Both the position numbers and the translations under genes were made by a program. DNA of 64,000 nucleotides from the NCBI RefSeq assembly GCF_002812085.1, contig NZ_NPDM01000008.1:62001-126000 (forward strand), in the 5' to 3' direction. This document shows positions 38,734 through 47,206 of this stretch, one piece after another. The DNA comes from Leptospira levettii. Its GTDB lineage: Bacteria; Spirochaetota; Leptospiria; Leptospirales; Leptospiraceae. Under the pieces are notes generated by a model that saw only the letters and a list, made by a program, of their open reading frames with translations, searched no databases and had not been told where the DNA came from. The number at the start of each line of letters is the position of its first letter. Within the stretch, counting starts at the first letter, position 1.

Positions 38734-40482
38734 ATGGCAGAAACTCTTATCAAACAAGCACGTATTTTTGATGGAAGCACAAACCCATCGTTTATTGGAG
38801 ATGTGCGGATCAAAGACGGAATTGTGGAGACGATTTCTAAAACTGAATTGAGTGCAAAACCAGGAGAAACAGTCATTGATGCAAAAGGCCAATGGCTCAC
38901 TCCAGGTTTTATCGATTTTCATACTCATTATGATGCTGAAATTGAAATGGCTCCCGATCTTTCTGAATCAGTGAGACATGGAATTACAACGATCTCTCTT
39001 GGAAGTTGTTCTTTGAGTTTGGCAGTTGGTGATCCGACTGATCTTGCTGATATGTTTAGCCGTGTAGAAGCAATCCCTAGAAAAAATGTATTATCGATAT
39101 TAGAGAGTAAAAAAAATTGGAACTCCGCCATTGAATACAAAAAACATTTAAACGATCTTCCATTAGGGCCCAATGTGACTTCCTTTGCAGGTCACTCAGC
39201 AATCCGTGCTCATGTAATGGGATTAGAGAGATCTTTAACAAAAGGAGAAAAACCAACCAAACAAGAGTTAGAGAAAATGAACCAACACTTAGAAGAAGCA
39301 TTGGATGCTGGTTTTATGGGTTTATCGATCAATACACTTGTTTGGGATAAAATGGATGGTTCCCGGTTTCGCTCAAGACCTCTTCCTTCAACCTTTGCCA
39401 ACTGGAGTGAGTATGAGTTTTTAAATAAAACTCTAAGAAAACGTGGAAAAATATTCCAAGGTGTTCCAAACGTATCCACTAAAATCAATGTTTTGATGTT
39501 TTTAAAGGAAGCATTTGGTATTTTTAGAAAACCATTAAAAACTACCATCATCTCTCTTATGGATGTAAAATTTGATCCAGGTTTGTATAAATTATTAGGA
39601 GTGATTGGAAGGATTACGAATAAACTTTTCCGATCGGACTTTCGATTCCAAGCTCTTCCTGAACCATTTGATCTATATGCAGATGGAATGGATGTGGTTG
39701 TATTTGAAGAGTTTGCAGCTGGTGCAAAAGCAAACCACATTGAAGATGAATTGGAACGTAAAACACTAATGAAGGATCCAAATTATCGATCTTGGTTCAA
39801 AAGACAATGGACAAATTGGTTTTTACCTCGAGTGTTTCACAGAAACTTTAGAGAAACAAAAATCGTAGATGCACCGGACAAATCTCTAATCGGAAAATCA
39901 ATTGATGATGTTGCAAAAGAAAGAGGTGTACACTCCGTGACAGCATTCTTGGATTTAGTGGCAGAACATGGAAACAAAGTTAGGTGGTATACTGTTATGG
40001 CAAACCATAGAAAGGAACCACTTCAAAAAATAGTTTCTTATCCAGATATTCTCATCGGATTTTCAGATGCAGGAGCACACCTGAGAGGTATGGCACATTA
40101 CAACTTCCCGCTTCGAATGTTAAAACTAGTACGAGATGCCGAATTGGAAAACAAACCATTTATGAGTATAGAACGTGCTGTTCACAGACTGACAGGTGAA
40201 ATTGGTGATTGGTTTGGAATTGATGCAGGTTATATCAAAGAAGGAAAACGAGCTGACCTCGTACTAATTGATCCAAACAAATTGGATGAGTCATTGGCCA
40301 AGGATGTTGAAGCACCTATGCCGTTTATGGAAGATTTTAAACGATGGGTTCGTCGTAATGATGATACCATCAAAAAAGTTTTCATTAATGGAAAACTAGC
40401 GGTGGATGGGGGGAAACCCGTCTCCGGACTAGGAAAAGAACGAGGGTATGGTCGCTTTTTAGAATCACAAATCGGTGCTTAA
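38734..40482 (+). CDS. N-acyl-D-amino-acid deacylase family amidohydrolase
   Basis: A 582-residue metal-dependent amidohydrolase of the D-aminoacylase group (amidohydrolase family 3). It opens MAETLIKQARIFDGSTNPSF with a beta-sandwich. The metal-binding motif GFIDFHTHYDAEI is at about 58-70, followed by VRHGITTISLGSCSL, GHSAIR and, late in the barrel, GFSDAGAHLRGMAHYNFP (catalytic Asp). The C-terminus returns to the sandwich with ADLVLIDPN and KVFINGKLAVDGGKP. The substrate may be an N-acyl-D-amino acid or a related amide. ATG 38734 is chosen for GGAGG at 38725-38729. It has its own promoter with an operator-like repeat. Confidence 0.85.
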   Translation: MAETLIKQARIFDGSTNPSFIGDVRIKDGIVETISKTELSAKPGETVIDAKGQWLTPGFIDFHTHYDAEIEMAPDLSESVRHGITTISLGSCSLSLAVGDPTDLADMFSRVEAIPRKNVLSILESKKNWNSAIEYKKHLNDLPLGPNVTSFAGHSAIRAHVMGLERSLTKGEKPTKQELEKMNQHLEEALDAGFMGLSINTLVWDKMDGSRFRSRPLPSTFANWSEYEFLNKTLRKRGKIFQGVPNVSTKINVLMFLKEAFGIFRKPLKTTIISLMDVKFDPGLYKLLGVIGRITNKLFRSDFRFQALPEPFDLYADGMDVVVFEEFAAGAKANHIEDELERKTLMKDPNYRSWFKRQWTNWFLPRVFHRNFRETKIVDAPDKSLIGKSIDDVAKERGVHSVTAFLDLVAEHGNKVRWYTVMANHRKEPLQKIVSYPDILIGFSDAGAHLRGMAHYNFPLRMLKLVRDAELENKPFMSIERAVHRLTGEIGDWFGIDAGYIKEGKRADLVLIDPNKLDESLAKDVEAPMPFMEDFKRWVRRNDDTIKKVFINGKLAVDGGKPVSGLGKERGYGRFLESQIGA

Positions 40483-40535
40483 AAAAGGTTTGAAGTTGGA
40501 TACTGGTTCGATTAGATTCAGTATCCAACCAAACC
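40481..40535 (-). terminator. strong hairpin with T-tract on the minus strand, abutting the next start codon
   Basis: GGTTTG-AA-GTTGGATACTG (40487-40505) pairs with CAGTATCCAAC-CAAACC (40519-40535): 17 bp with a 2-base bulge and a 13-base loop. An A6 run (40481-40486) precedes it, giving a U6 tract on the minus strand, so it should terminate leftward transcription. On the plus strand it has no U-tract and directly touches the ATG at 40536. Confidence 0.6.
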
Positions 40536-41324
40536 ATGAAACCAAACTCGATTTCCCTTTTTTCTTTTTCCATCCTTCTCTCCCTATTTCTTTTACACAT
40601 CCAATGTTCTAGTACTAGTCGCAGCGAACGAGAATATGCTTCGCGTAATTCAGGAGATGAATACGAAGAATCAAAAGTTTCACCTGGTGTTTCCTCATCT
40701 CCAAAATCGGAGGGTAAACCACAAGAAAACAAATCCCCGAAAAGAATGATGATCTATACAGTTGTAGTGAATTTACAATCAAAGGAGATTGAACCAAAAG
40801 TATTAGAAATCATCAAATTGGCAGAAACGTTTGGAGGTTATGCACTCCAATATAGTTCCCAAGGAACCATTCAATTAAAAATCCCACAGGAAAATCTAAA
40901 AAACTTTCTCAGCAGTTTAAAAAAAGAATCACATAACTATTCAGAAGATGTTTCTGCTAAAGATGTTACAGAAGATTATTTAGATACAGAGATCCGTTTA
41001 GAAAATGCTCAAAAAATGCGGACTCGGTTATTAGAAATTTTAAAAACGGCAAAAACTTTGGAAGAAACTTTAAAAGTAGAAGCTGAACTGAATAAAGTAT
41101 CTGAATCCATAGAACGTTGGGAAGGAAAATTAAAATATCTATCCCAAGCAGTCCAACTTTCGACTGTGACAGTCCATGTTCGACAAAAATGGGAACCAGT
41201 CGTACAAAAAGAATACCAACCAGGACCCGTTGGATATCCTTTCTATTGGTTATACCTGGGACTTGGCAAAGTAAAGGATGGTTTCATCTGGTTATTTATC
41301 CAAGAAGTTCCCAAAGAAAAATAA
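40536..41324 (+). CDS. DUF4349-type lipoprotein
   Basis: A 262-residue exported protein. The lipoprotein signal is MKPNSISLFSFSILLSLFLL with Cys at about 24 in HIQCSS. A disordered Ser/Glu/Pro region (about 25-65) is followed by the DUF4349 pattern: VVNLQSKEIEPKVLEIIKLAETFGGYALQ, IQLKIPQENLKNFLSSL and VTEDYLDTEIRLENAQKMRTRLLEIL, with a coiled-coil VEAELNKVSESIERWEGKLKYL and a C-terminal hydrophobic stretch. Function is unknown; members are membrane-bound with a periplasmic coiled coil. No ribosome site precedes the ATG, because a 17-bp hairpin occupies that position. The TPM gene follows 11 bp later. Confidence 0.8.
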   Translation: MKPNSISLFSFSILLSLFLLHIQCSSTSRSEREYASRNSGDEYEESKVSPGVSSSPKSEGKPQENKSPKRMMIYTVVVNLQSKEIEPKVLEIIKLAETFGGYALQYSSQGTIQLKIPQENLKNFLSSLKKESHNYSEDVSAKDVTEDYLDTEIRLENAQKMRTRLLEILKTAKTLEETLKVEAELNKVSESIERWEGKLKYLSQAVQLSTVTVHVRQKWEPVVQKEYQPGPVGYPFYWLYLGLGKVKDGFIWLFIQEVPKEK

Positions 41325-41335
41325 GTTTTGATACA

Positions 41336-43129
41336 ATGAAAAGACTTATTTTAACGTTAACGTTAGTTAGTATTTTTTCATGTAAGGTACCCTTCGGTTC
41401 TTATCCAGTACTTACGGGACCAGTGGTTGATCCAAGCGGATATTTGCCATTGGAAATCAAATCAAAACTAGAAACCATCTTGTTAGAAGAAGAAAAAATA
41501 ACTTCCAATCAAGTTGTGGTATATATTGCAGAAAGTTTGAATGAAAGTACAATTGAAAAAGAAGCAGTTGCTGTTTTTGAACAATGGAAACTCGGACAAA
41601 AAGAGAAAGACAATGGGATATTGTTGTTACTTGCTCCCAATGATAAAAAGGTAAGAATTGAAGTTGGTTATGGTCTCGAATCAATCCTTACTGATTTAAT
41701 CGCAAAACGTATCATTGATGAAATCATCATCCCTAATATGAAAGCTGGAAATCCTTCTATGGCGATGATCTCTGGTGTCACTGCTATTTTAGAACAACTC
41801 AGGATTCAATCACCAAAGTTGACGAATGAATCTTGCCCAAAACCATTTAGTGATACCAATTCAGAATTACATTCGGATACAATTCCTTACCTCTTGAAGG
41901 AAACAAAATCGATTCGATTGATTGATTTTAAATTTTGTGTACTTCCACTAGAATCCCAATTTGCTTTAGAAGGAGCAGCCAATCACCTACTCTTACAACG
42001 ACAAAAATCTTCTCCAAATGTAAGTTCTGTAATTTTTGTAACTTCACCTAAAAATGAATATAAAGGCACAATCGTAACAAGCCCAGATTTTTACTGGTCT
42101 CTTAGCCAAAACAAAATCAGGAGTATCTTTCACAATCGATACAATGAAAAGAGAACAGGAGATTTTACAAATTATACATACCGCGCATTTTTAGATCTGT
42201 TAGATCATATCCGTCATGAGAAAAAAATCGAAATCGAAAAAGGCACAGGAATCTACGATCCTTTTGATTCATTAGAACGATTCTCTTATGACAGGGCAGG
42301 TGAAACCATTCGAAAGTTAGAAACAGAATACAAAATTGGAATTCAAATTCTTTTCTTAGATACAAAAAGTGATTTAAAGGAAGAAGGGAAAAAATACCAC
42401 CAATTGGCTTTTGGAAAGTCACCTGGGATCACCTTACTCTTTTCCTTAAATCACAAAAAATTCTTGGTTTATACCGATCAAAATTCTATGATTGAGTCAA
42501 TCAATGGATCATCTCATTACTCGATTGAAAATCCAAAATTGGAAGAATCGATTACAAATGCGATACAATCCGAACTAAAGGTAGCAGACATTGATTGGAT
42601 CTGCATTCGAAGTGCGGAAGGAATTGATCATTATCTCAATTCACTTCGTTACCAAAAGGATTTTAATTACGAAAATTCATCGAACACATCAACCGCGACT
42701 TCCACTTCAAAAGTAATCATTAAGGAACCACATTTTCTATTTCAATTGTTCTTCATGTTGATGATTTTTTTCTTATGGGTTGGTTTGGCTTCGGGTGAAG
42801 GAATGATCTTCTTTTATGGACTATTTTATGTGATCGGAGTCATCATACGAATGAAGTTATACATGTTACCAGACTCACCTAACCTATATGCACTGTCATC
42901 AATGATCGGTTCAGCCATTTTCACTTCGATCTTCATTTTTATCTTTCGAAAACTCGGTTGGTCAAAGACAGTCAGTACCTATACTCGGGACTTTTTTACA
43001 AGTTCTGGTTCTGGTTCTGGTTCTACCTCAAGTTCTGGATCAGGTTCCAGTTACCGTTCCTCTAGTAGCTCCTACTCTGGCGGAGGAGGAAGGTCAGGTG
43101 GTGGTGGTGCGAGTGGAAGTTGGTCATAA
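41336..43129 (+). CDS. TPM (YgcG-like) domain lipoprotein with Gly/Ser-rich tail
   Basis: A 597-residue exported protein. Lipoprotein-type signal with SIFSC near residue 17. The first TPM_phosphatase-like domain is at about 28-160: PVVDPSGYLPLEIKSKLETILLEEE, VYIAESLNESTIEKEAVAVFEQWKLGQKEKDNGILLLLAPNDKKVRIEVGYGLE. A second, more diverged copy appears at about 300-440 (GIYDPFDSLERFSYDRAGETIRKLETEYKIGIQILF). Two or three membrane helices (about 465-545) and a Ser/Gly-rich tail follow, as usual in this family. Members are implicated in photosystem repair in plants and are of unclear role in bacteria. ATG 41336 lies 11 bp after the DUF4349 gene. Confidence 0.8.
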   Translation: MKRLILTLTLVSIFSCKVPFGSYPVLTGPVVDPSGYLPLEIKSKLETILLEEEKITSNQVVVYIAESLNESTIEKEAVAVFEQWKLGQKEKDNGILLLLAPNDKKVRIEVGYGLESILTDLIAKRIIDEIIIPNMKAGNPSMAMISGVTAILEQLRIQSPKLTNESCPKPFSDTNSELHSDTIPYLLKETKSIRLIDFKFCVLPLESQFALEGAANHLLLQRQKSSPNVSSVIFVTSPKNEYKGTIVTSPDFYWSLSQNKIRSIFHNRYNEKRTGDFTNYTYRAFLDLLDHIRHEKKIEIEKGTGIYDPFDSLERFSYDRAGETIRKLETEYKIGIQILFLDTKSDLKEEGKKYHQLAFGKSPGITLLFSLNHKKFLVYTDQNSMIESINGSSHYSIENPKLEESITNAIQSELKVADIDWICIRSAEGIDHYLNSLRYQKDFNYENSSNTSTATSTSKVIIKEPHFLFQLFFMLMIFFLWVGLASGEGMIFFYGLFYVIGVIIRMKLYMLPDSPNLYALSSMIGSAIFTSIFIFIFRKLGWSKTVSTYTRDFFTSSGSGSGSTSSSGSGSSYRSSSSSYSGGGGRSGGGGASGSWS

Positions 43130-43133
43130 ATAA

Positions 43134-43700
43134 CTAAACTTTGATTAACCTTTGAGCAGAATGGATCATTTGTGATTTCATCCTTTCAATTACCTTACGA
43201 TCTTTGGTAAGTGCATACAAACGTAATCCACCTAAATAACTCATATATAGTTCATAACTCAAGGATTTTACAAGATCGGGGCGTAAACTCGGCTCGAACT
43301 TCAGGATACAAATTTCTACAGTTTCTAACACATGTTGTATGGCGCGATTCCGATACGAATCAAATTGGTTCAGGTGGGAAATTTCACCTGAAAACAATGC
43401 AATTGGACAATCTTTTCTGGAGGTATTCCTTTGGTTACGAACAATGAAATTCACCCATTTATCAATGAAGTCAGAAAGATCGTTTGCTTTCCCTAACACT
43501 TTTAACATCACTATCCTTTGTTGTTCGGACAAATAGTTTAAGTATTCAAATCCAATGTCATCCTTTGATCGAAAATGATCATATAGAGTTTTTTTATAAG
43601 CACCAGCCTTTTCTAATATTTCTGCAATGCCTGTAGCTTGGAATCCTTTCTCGCGGAACAAAGCAAATGAACTTTCTAAAATTTTATCTTTCGGTTTCAA
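43134..43700 (-). CDS. TetR-family transcriptional regulator
   Basis: A 188-residue DNA-binding repressor. The N-terminal HTH is typical: KILESSFALFREKGFQATGIAEILEKAGAYKKTLYDHFRSKDDI (about 6-49). The helical C-terminal domain (about 60-188) has no family-specific ligand signature, but a Cys in DCPIALF recalls the AcuR/NemR-type TetR_C groups. It starts at TTG with GGAG 8 bases upstream, 17 bp after the PhoD-like gene on the same strand, so it may regulate that operon. It ends 4 bp from the convergent TPM gene. Confidence 0.9.
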   Translation of the reverse strand: MKPKDKILESSFALFREKGFQATGIAEILEKAGAYKKTLYDHFRSKDDIGFEYLNYLSEQQRIVMLKVLGKANDLSDFIDKWVNFIVRNQRNTSRKDCPIALFSGEISHLNQFDSYRNRAIQHVLETVEICILKFEPSLRPDLVKSLSYELYMSYLGGLRLYALTKDRKVIERMKSQMIHSAQRLIKV

Positions 43701-43717
43701 AATGATGACTCCATTTT

Positions 43718-44776
43718 CTATTTTTTTTCTAACTGGTTCGCTGGCATATTGGAATGAACCTCTAAAACAGATTTTCCATTTAAATCTTTGATGGATGTCG
43801 ACCAGCGTAACAAACCATCTTGCAAAGAGATTTGAATGAATCCATAATTTTCATTTTTGTATGTATTCCCAATCTTCAATTCGGAATCATATTCTAAAGG
43901 TAAAAATGGAAGGGGCAAATTGAGAGAACTAGATGTAATTTCAATCAAAGAAGATTTGTCCGGGATTTTATATTCGTGGATTTCGGCAATATGCCTATCT
44001 CCAGATACAAGTAACAATCCTTTAGTATTCGCATTTTGAAGAGCGAGTAATAACCTTTCTCTTTCATGTGGAAAATTATTCCATTTTTCAAATGGTTGTT
44101 CTGTTGGTAAAACTTGGATGCTAGAAACAAAAATGAGTAAGTCGGATGGTTTTGCCAGTTCTTTTGTAAGCCATTCCCACTGCTCTTGTCCCAAAATGGT
44201 CCGAGTTGTATCGGAAGAAGGACTGTATTGGCTTTTCCCAGTCAAATAAGAATAAAAACTCTTTTCTAAAGGAGAACGAAAGTAACGTGTATCGGGAATG
44301 ATGATATGGATTTTTTTTCCCTGAAATGGAATCCAATAGGAGTAGAAGATTCCTTCTTTATTTTCTGTGCCAAATGAAATTTGTTTTGGCATCATAGGTG
44401 AGATGTATTTTAAAAATATATTTCTGGAATTTACTTTGTCTACATATTCGCCACCACTATCATTGATCCCGTAATCATGGTCATCCCAAGTAAACAGTAG
44501 TTTGGTGTCTTTTTGGATCAACTTCCATTCTGGTCGTTTGAATTGTTTTTCATAAGCAGGAATTTTATCATTTGCAAACAATTGGTCCGCATAAATGTTA
44601 TCACCTAACATGATGAAATAATTCATTTTTTCTGATTGGATGATTTTTAAAATAGGACTTTCTTTTTCTTGGTGCAAACAAGAACCAAATCCAATCGAAA
44701 GAGTTTTTGACTCTTTTGCGACCAGGGGATAGGAAAGTGAACTAAGACCGAGAAGTATAAAGAAAAAATGTTTCAT
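43718..44776 (-). CDS. exported PhoD-like metallophosphoesterase
   Basis: A 352-residue exported phosphatase of the alkaline phosphatase D group. A signal peptide (about 1-20) is followed by IGFGSCLHQE. Metal-binding motifs are FIMLGDNIYAD (about 54-64), FTWDDHDYGIND (about 94-105) and LVSGDRHIAEI (about 256-266). It is shorter than Bacillus PhoD (about 550), lacks its N-terminal domain, and resembles small PhoD-like proteins of Leptospira and proteobacteria. The likely role is phosphate release from organic phosphodiesters or monoesters outside the inner membrane. A TetR gene follows 17 bp downstream. Confidence 0.88.
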   Translation of the reverse strand: MKHFFFILLGLSSLSYPLVAKESKTLSIGFGSCLHQEKESPILKIIQSEKMNYFIMLGDNIYADQLFANDKIPAYEKQFKRPEWKLIQKDTKLLFTWDDHDYGINDSGGEYVDKVNSRNIFLKYISPMMPKQISFGTENKEGIFYSYWIPFQGKKIHIIIPDTRYFRSPLEKSFYSYLTGKSQYSPSSDTTRTILGQEQWEWLTKELAKPSDLLIFVSSIQVLPTEQPFEKWNNFPHERERLLLALQNANTKGLLLVSGDRHIAEIHEYKIPDKSSLIEITSSSLNLPLPFLPLEYDSELKIGNTYKNENYGFIQISLQDGLLRWSTSIKDLNGKSVLEVHSNMPANQLEKK

Positions 44777-44856
44777 GAGAGAAATGATAGAATGAGAAGA
44801 ACCTATCTCCTAATAGAAGTTTGGATGGATGATTGAGTAACGTCAATCGTAAATCC

Positions 44857-45339
44857 TTATCTACCATACCGGTAATACCCATGCCTTGGGTAATGATAGG
44901 AAGGCCTTGTCAAATAAGGAACAATGGTCGGATATGGAGATCGTCTATCATATTGAATGTCTGATTTTCGAAAAAAGGAACCTCGGTATAAAATCGCATT
45001 TTGGTAATAGGTTTCGTTCACAAATGGTGAATACACCATGCCTGTCATTTGCCATTCAAATTGAGCAGTTTCACCCGAAACGGTCACTTCCGTTTCTTTA
45101 TACATCATAGATGCAGACCGAACATCACCAATCACACAAGGTTCCAATCGACTGGGTACAGGCCCTTCCATCAAAACCAAACATTCTGATTGATAACCAT
45201 ACTTCTTTGCAAACCCTCCACCATTTGATTTGATGGGGATAGCAGGTTCATCCAAAGTGATATATTCCTGGTTCTTCTGCCGCCCCGAACAATCGAAACA
45301 AAAAACAAAGATGAAAAACAGAATCCAATATTGAGTCAT
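44857..45339 (-). CDS. putative lipoprotein, paralogue A of a tandem pair
   Basis: A 160-residue protein with a lipoprotein-type signal (MTQYWILFFIFVFCFDCSG). The mature part holds SECLVLMEGPVPSRLEPCVIGDVRS, shared with the upstream neighbour, then a beta-rich stretch and a C-terminus rich in Tyr, Arg and Pro. ATG 45339 is preferred because GAGGGG is 9 bases upstream; an in-frame ATG at 45360 overlaps the preceding stop and would give 167 residues. Function is unknown. The shared motif with two cysteines suggests a common small extracytoplasmic fold. Confidence 0.7.
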   Translation of the reverse strand: MTQYWILFFIFVFCFDCSGRQKNQEYITLDEPAIPIKSNGGGFAKKYGYQSECLVLMEGPVPSRLEPCVIGDVRSASMMYKETEVTVSGETAQFEWQMTGMVYSPFVNETYYQNAILYRGSFFRKSDIQYDRRSPYPTIVPYLTRPSYHYPRHGYYRYGR

Positions 45340-45356
45340 TTGTATGAACCCCTCTT

Positions 45357-45797
45357 TCATTTCGAATATTGTAAGGTCGGAATCTTTCGATTTTGATATT
45401 GGCTTTGAGACATGGATTGTCGGAGGATATTCTCCTTTAACGATCGGTTATGAAATGGGCCTCGTCCTAGTGTGACGTCTTGGTAAAACTCTAAATTGGA
45501 ATGTCCTTCCAATAAATAACTTGGAACATACCATACATGGATACGACCTTCTACTTTGATCATTCGGTCATAATCGACACTTCTGAAATCACCAATCGGA
45601 CAAGGTTCCATTCTAGAAAAAGGAATCGATCCACTCGGTAGGACCAAACATTCCGAACTGGCGCCTAATGTTACTTGCCGGCGAATGTATTCGTTTCTCT
45701 TTTCTCTGATCGAATCATCCACGATGCCTAAAAATACCATACGGTCAAAACTGGTACAAGAATGGAAACCTATTATAAGAAAGAAGAGCCACCTCAT
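45357..45797 (-). CDS. putative lipoprotein, paralogue B of a tandem pair
   Basis: A 146-residue exported protein: MRWLFFLIIGFHSCTSF gives a lipoprotein signal with Cys at 14. The mature part contains SECLVLPSGSIPFSRMEPCPIGDFRS, the motif also seen in the downstream neighbour. The ATG at 45797 is preceded by a strong AGGAGG, but 13 bases away and paired in a small hairpin. A longer frame from 45848 would start inside a larger hairpin and is unlikely. I do not recognise the family. Confidence 0.65.
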   Translation of the reverse strand: MRWLFFLIIGFHSCTSFDRMVFLGIVDDSIREKRNEYIRRQVTLGASSECLVLPSGSIPFSRMEPCPIGDFRSVDYDRMIKVEGRIHVWYVPSYLLEGHSNLEFYQDVTLGRGPFHNRSLKENILRQSMSQSQYQNRKIPTLQYSK

Positions 45798-45810
45798 ATG
45801 GAAAGTATAA

Positions 45811-45862
45811 CCTCCTAACGGAGGGAAAGCGATGGTAGTTATCCGCATTTGCGGATACTACC
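45811..45862 (-). promoter_or_regulatory. two hairpins in the 5' leader, one sequestering the ribosome-binding site
   Basis: On the minus strand, GGTAGT-ATCCGC (45862-45851) pairs with GCGGAT-A-ACTACC (45846-45834), a 12-bp stem with one bulge and a 4-base loop. A second stem CCTCC-GTTA-GGAGG (45824-45811) follows, whose right arm is the AGGAGG ribosome site of the lipoprotein gene starting at 45797. No U-tract follows, so translational control fits better than termination. Confidence 0.5.
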
Positions 45863-45927
45863 TAAATCAGTTTTTCGAAACTCAATTTTTTAGTTATGGA
45901 TTTGGAAAGAGGGGAAACCGAATCAAA

Positions 45928-46461
45928 TTAAAGTTTTTGGAATTGGATACGGTAAGCAGTGACCGATGAGGAAACGGGACGTCCTTGGCACTGGTACAAA
46001 TCGGGATTTACAAGCCCAGAAGCCAATATTTGGTATTGTTTTCCCATCTCGAGACTGATTTCACTTGGAGTGGGATTCTGAGAGGAAAATAAATCGGTAC
46101 TTCCCTCCCTCAATTTTACATGGAAATCAAAAGAAAGGGAATTACATCTGGAAGAAGATAAAGTCTGTTTACCCGCAAATGATTGGACCTGGTATTTTCC
46201 CGATTTTTCTACCTGAAGTGAACCATTCACAAGTTGTGCACTACATATAGATGTTTGCCCTTCTCGTAAAACAAATGTTACTCCAGCATTTTCACTTGTT
46301 AAAAATTGGCATGGTGGATTCGATAATGCTAGAAATACCAAAACATCACCGAGTGGATCACCAGTGATTCTGGTGCCAGGAATGAGTCCTTTGTCTTCTT
46401 GTGAGGAACATTGGAAAACAAACAACACCATACAGAAATGGAAAAAACAAAACTTACGCAT
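45928..46461 (-). CDS. putative lipoprotein of unknown function
   Basis: A 177-residue exported protein with signal MRKFCFFHFCMVLFVFQCSS, lipidation likely at Cys 18 (VFQC). The mature region has a beta-sandwich-like pattern (VTFVLREGQTSICSAQLVNGSLQVEKSGKYQVQSFAG) with a few cysteines (CQF, CSAQ, CNSLS, CQG) that could form disulfides. I do not recognise a family. The region just upstream of the ATG is folded into a hairpin that covers the ribosome site. Confidence 0.7.
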   Translation of the reverse strand: MRKFCFFHFCMVLFVFQCSSQEDKGLIPGTRITGDPLGDVLVFLALSNPPCQFLTSENAGVTFVLREGQTSICSAQLVNGSLQVEKSGKYQVQSFAGKQTLSSSRCNSLSFDFHVKLREGSTDLFSSQNPTPSEISLEMGKQYQILASGLVNPDLYQCQGRPVSSSVTAYRIQFQKL

Positions 46462-46463
46462 AC

Positions 46464-46493
46464 TTTACCTACTTGTCGAAACAAATAGGTAAA
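46464..46493 (-). promoter_or_regulatory. hairpin covering the ribosome site of the 46461 lipoprotein gene
   Basis: TTTACCTA (46464-46471 on the plus strand) pairs with TAGGTAAA (46486-46493), with an inner TTGT-CGAA-ACAA stem, about 12 bp in all with one mismatch. On the minus strand the 3' arm carries TAGGT, the only ribosome-site-like sequence, and ends 2 bases before the ATG. Confidence 0.45.
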
Positions 46494-46515
46494 AAAATAC
46501 GAAGTTGGTTCTTTA

Positions 46516-47139
46516 TTATTTGAGAATGGTAAACTGTTTTCGAATTTGTTCCATCATTTGGATTTTTTCCGGGCTTGACTTGTCCGTACTTTCGGGTGCA
46601 TCCTGTAATGTTAAGATCCTTGTGCCTTCCTTTGTAGGGATAAGATAAATTTCATAAACAAGGTCCACACCAGAAATCTTTACAAATAATTTTTTACCAG
46701 TGTATGTAGCATTTCCAAAACGATCTTCTACATCAAAGATTTGGGTATTCTCTTTTCCCATTCGATCTGCAAAAGCATTTGTATAATCTTCGATTGTAAT
46801 CGCTTCAGACAAAACAAAATACATGATTTTAAAATCATTACCAGACAAAACCCAACTTTTATCACTATCGGATTGGATGTCAGCTTCCCAAGTAAAGGAA
46901 GCTAAATAGGAAAACTGAATTCCACCATATGCGAACTCTTTCCATTTACCTGCTTTTAACAATAGATTTAAGTTTTGGAAATTTCCGTTTATTTTTTTAG
47001 GAATATCAGCGATGAGATCATAATCCTTTCCATTGATTTGGAGTGTATATTGAACATTTGGTTCTCTACTTTCATCAATGGCAAGGAGAGGGAAAACAAG
47101 AGTTAAAAAACTAACAAAAAATAGATGTGAATATTTCAA
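46516..47139 (-). CDS. exported protein of unknown function
   Basis: A 207-residue protein with a signal peptide (MKYSHLFFVSFLTLVFPLLA/ID) and no lipobox. The mature part starts YTLQINGKDYDLIADIPKK and includes WKEFAYGGIQFSYLASFTWEADIQSDSDKSWVLSG, a beta-rich pattern. The family is unknown to me. The TTG at 47139 is chosen because AGGTGG is 6 bases upstream; GTG 47160, with no ribosome site, would add 7 residues. The AGGTGG is itself part of the small palindrome AGGTGGTCACCT. Confidence 0.65.
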   Translation of the reverse strand: MKYSHLFFVSFLTLVFPLLAIDESREPNVQYTLQINGKDYDLIADIPKKINGNFQNLNLLLKAGKWKEFAYGGIQFSYLASFTWEADIQSDSDKSWVLSGNDFKIMYFVLSEAITIEDYTNAFADRMGKENTQIFDVEDRFGNATYTGKKLFVKISGVDLVYEIYLIPTKEGTRILTLQDAPESTDKSSPEKIQMMEQIRKQFTILK

Positions 47140-47206
47140 AGGTGACCACCTGACTTTCACATCTTTTCAGATAGGTTTCGATTTGTAAATAGAGGTTTTC
47201 CTTTTT

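Noticed and set aside
43003..43110. Repeated TTCTGG/GGTTCT units, possible tandem-repeat array or CRISPR-like element
   Set aside because: They encode the Ser/Gly-rich tail normal for TPM proteins, and there are no regular repeats and spacers.
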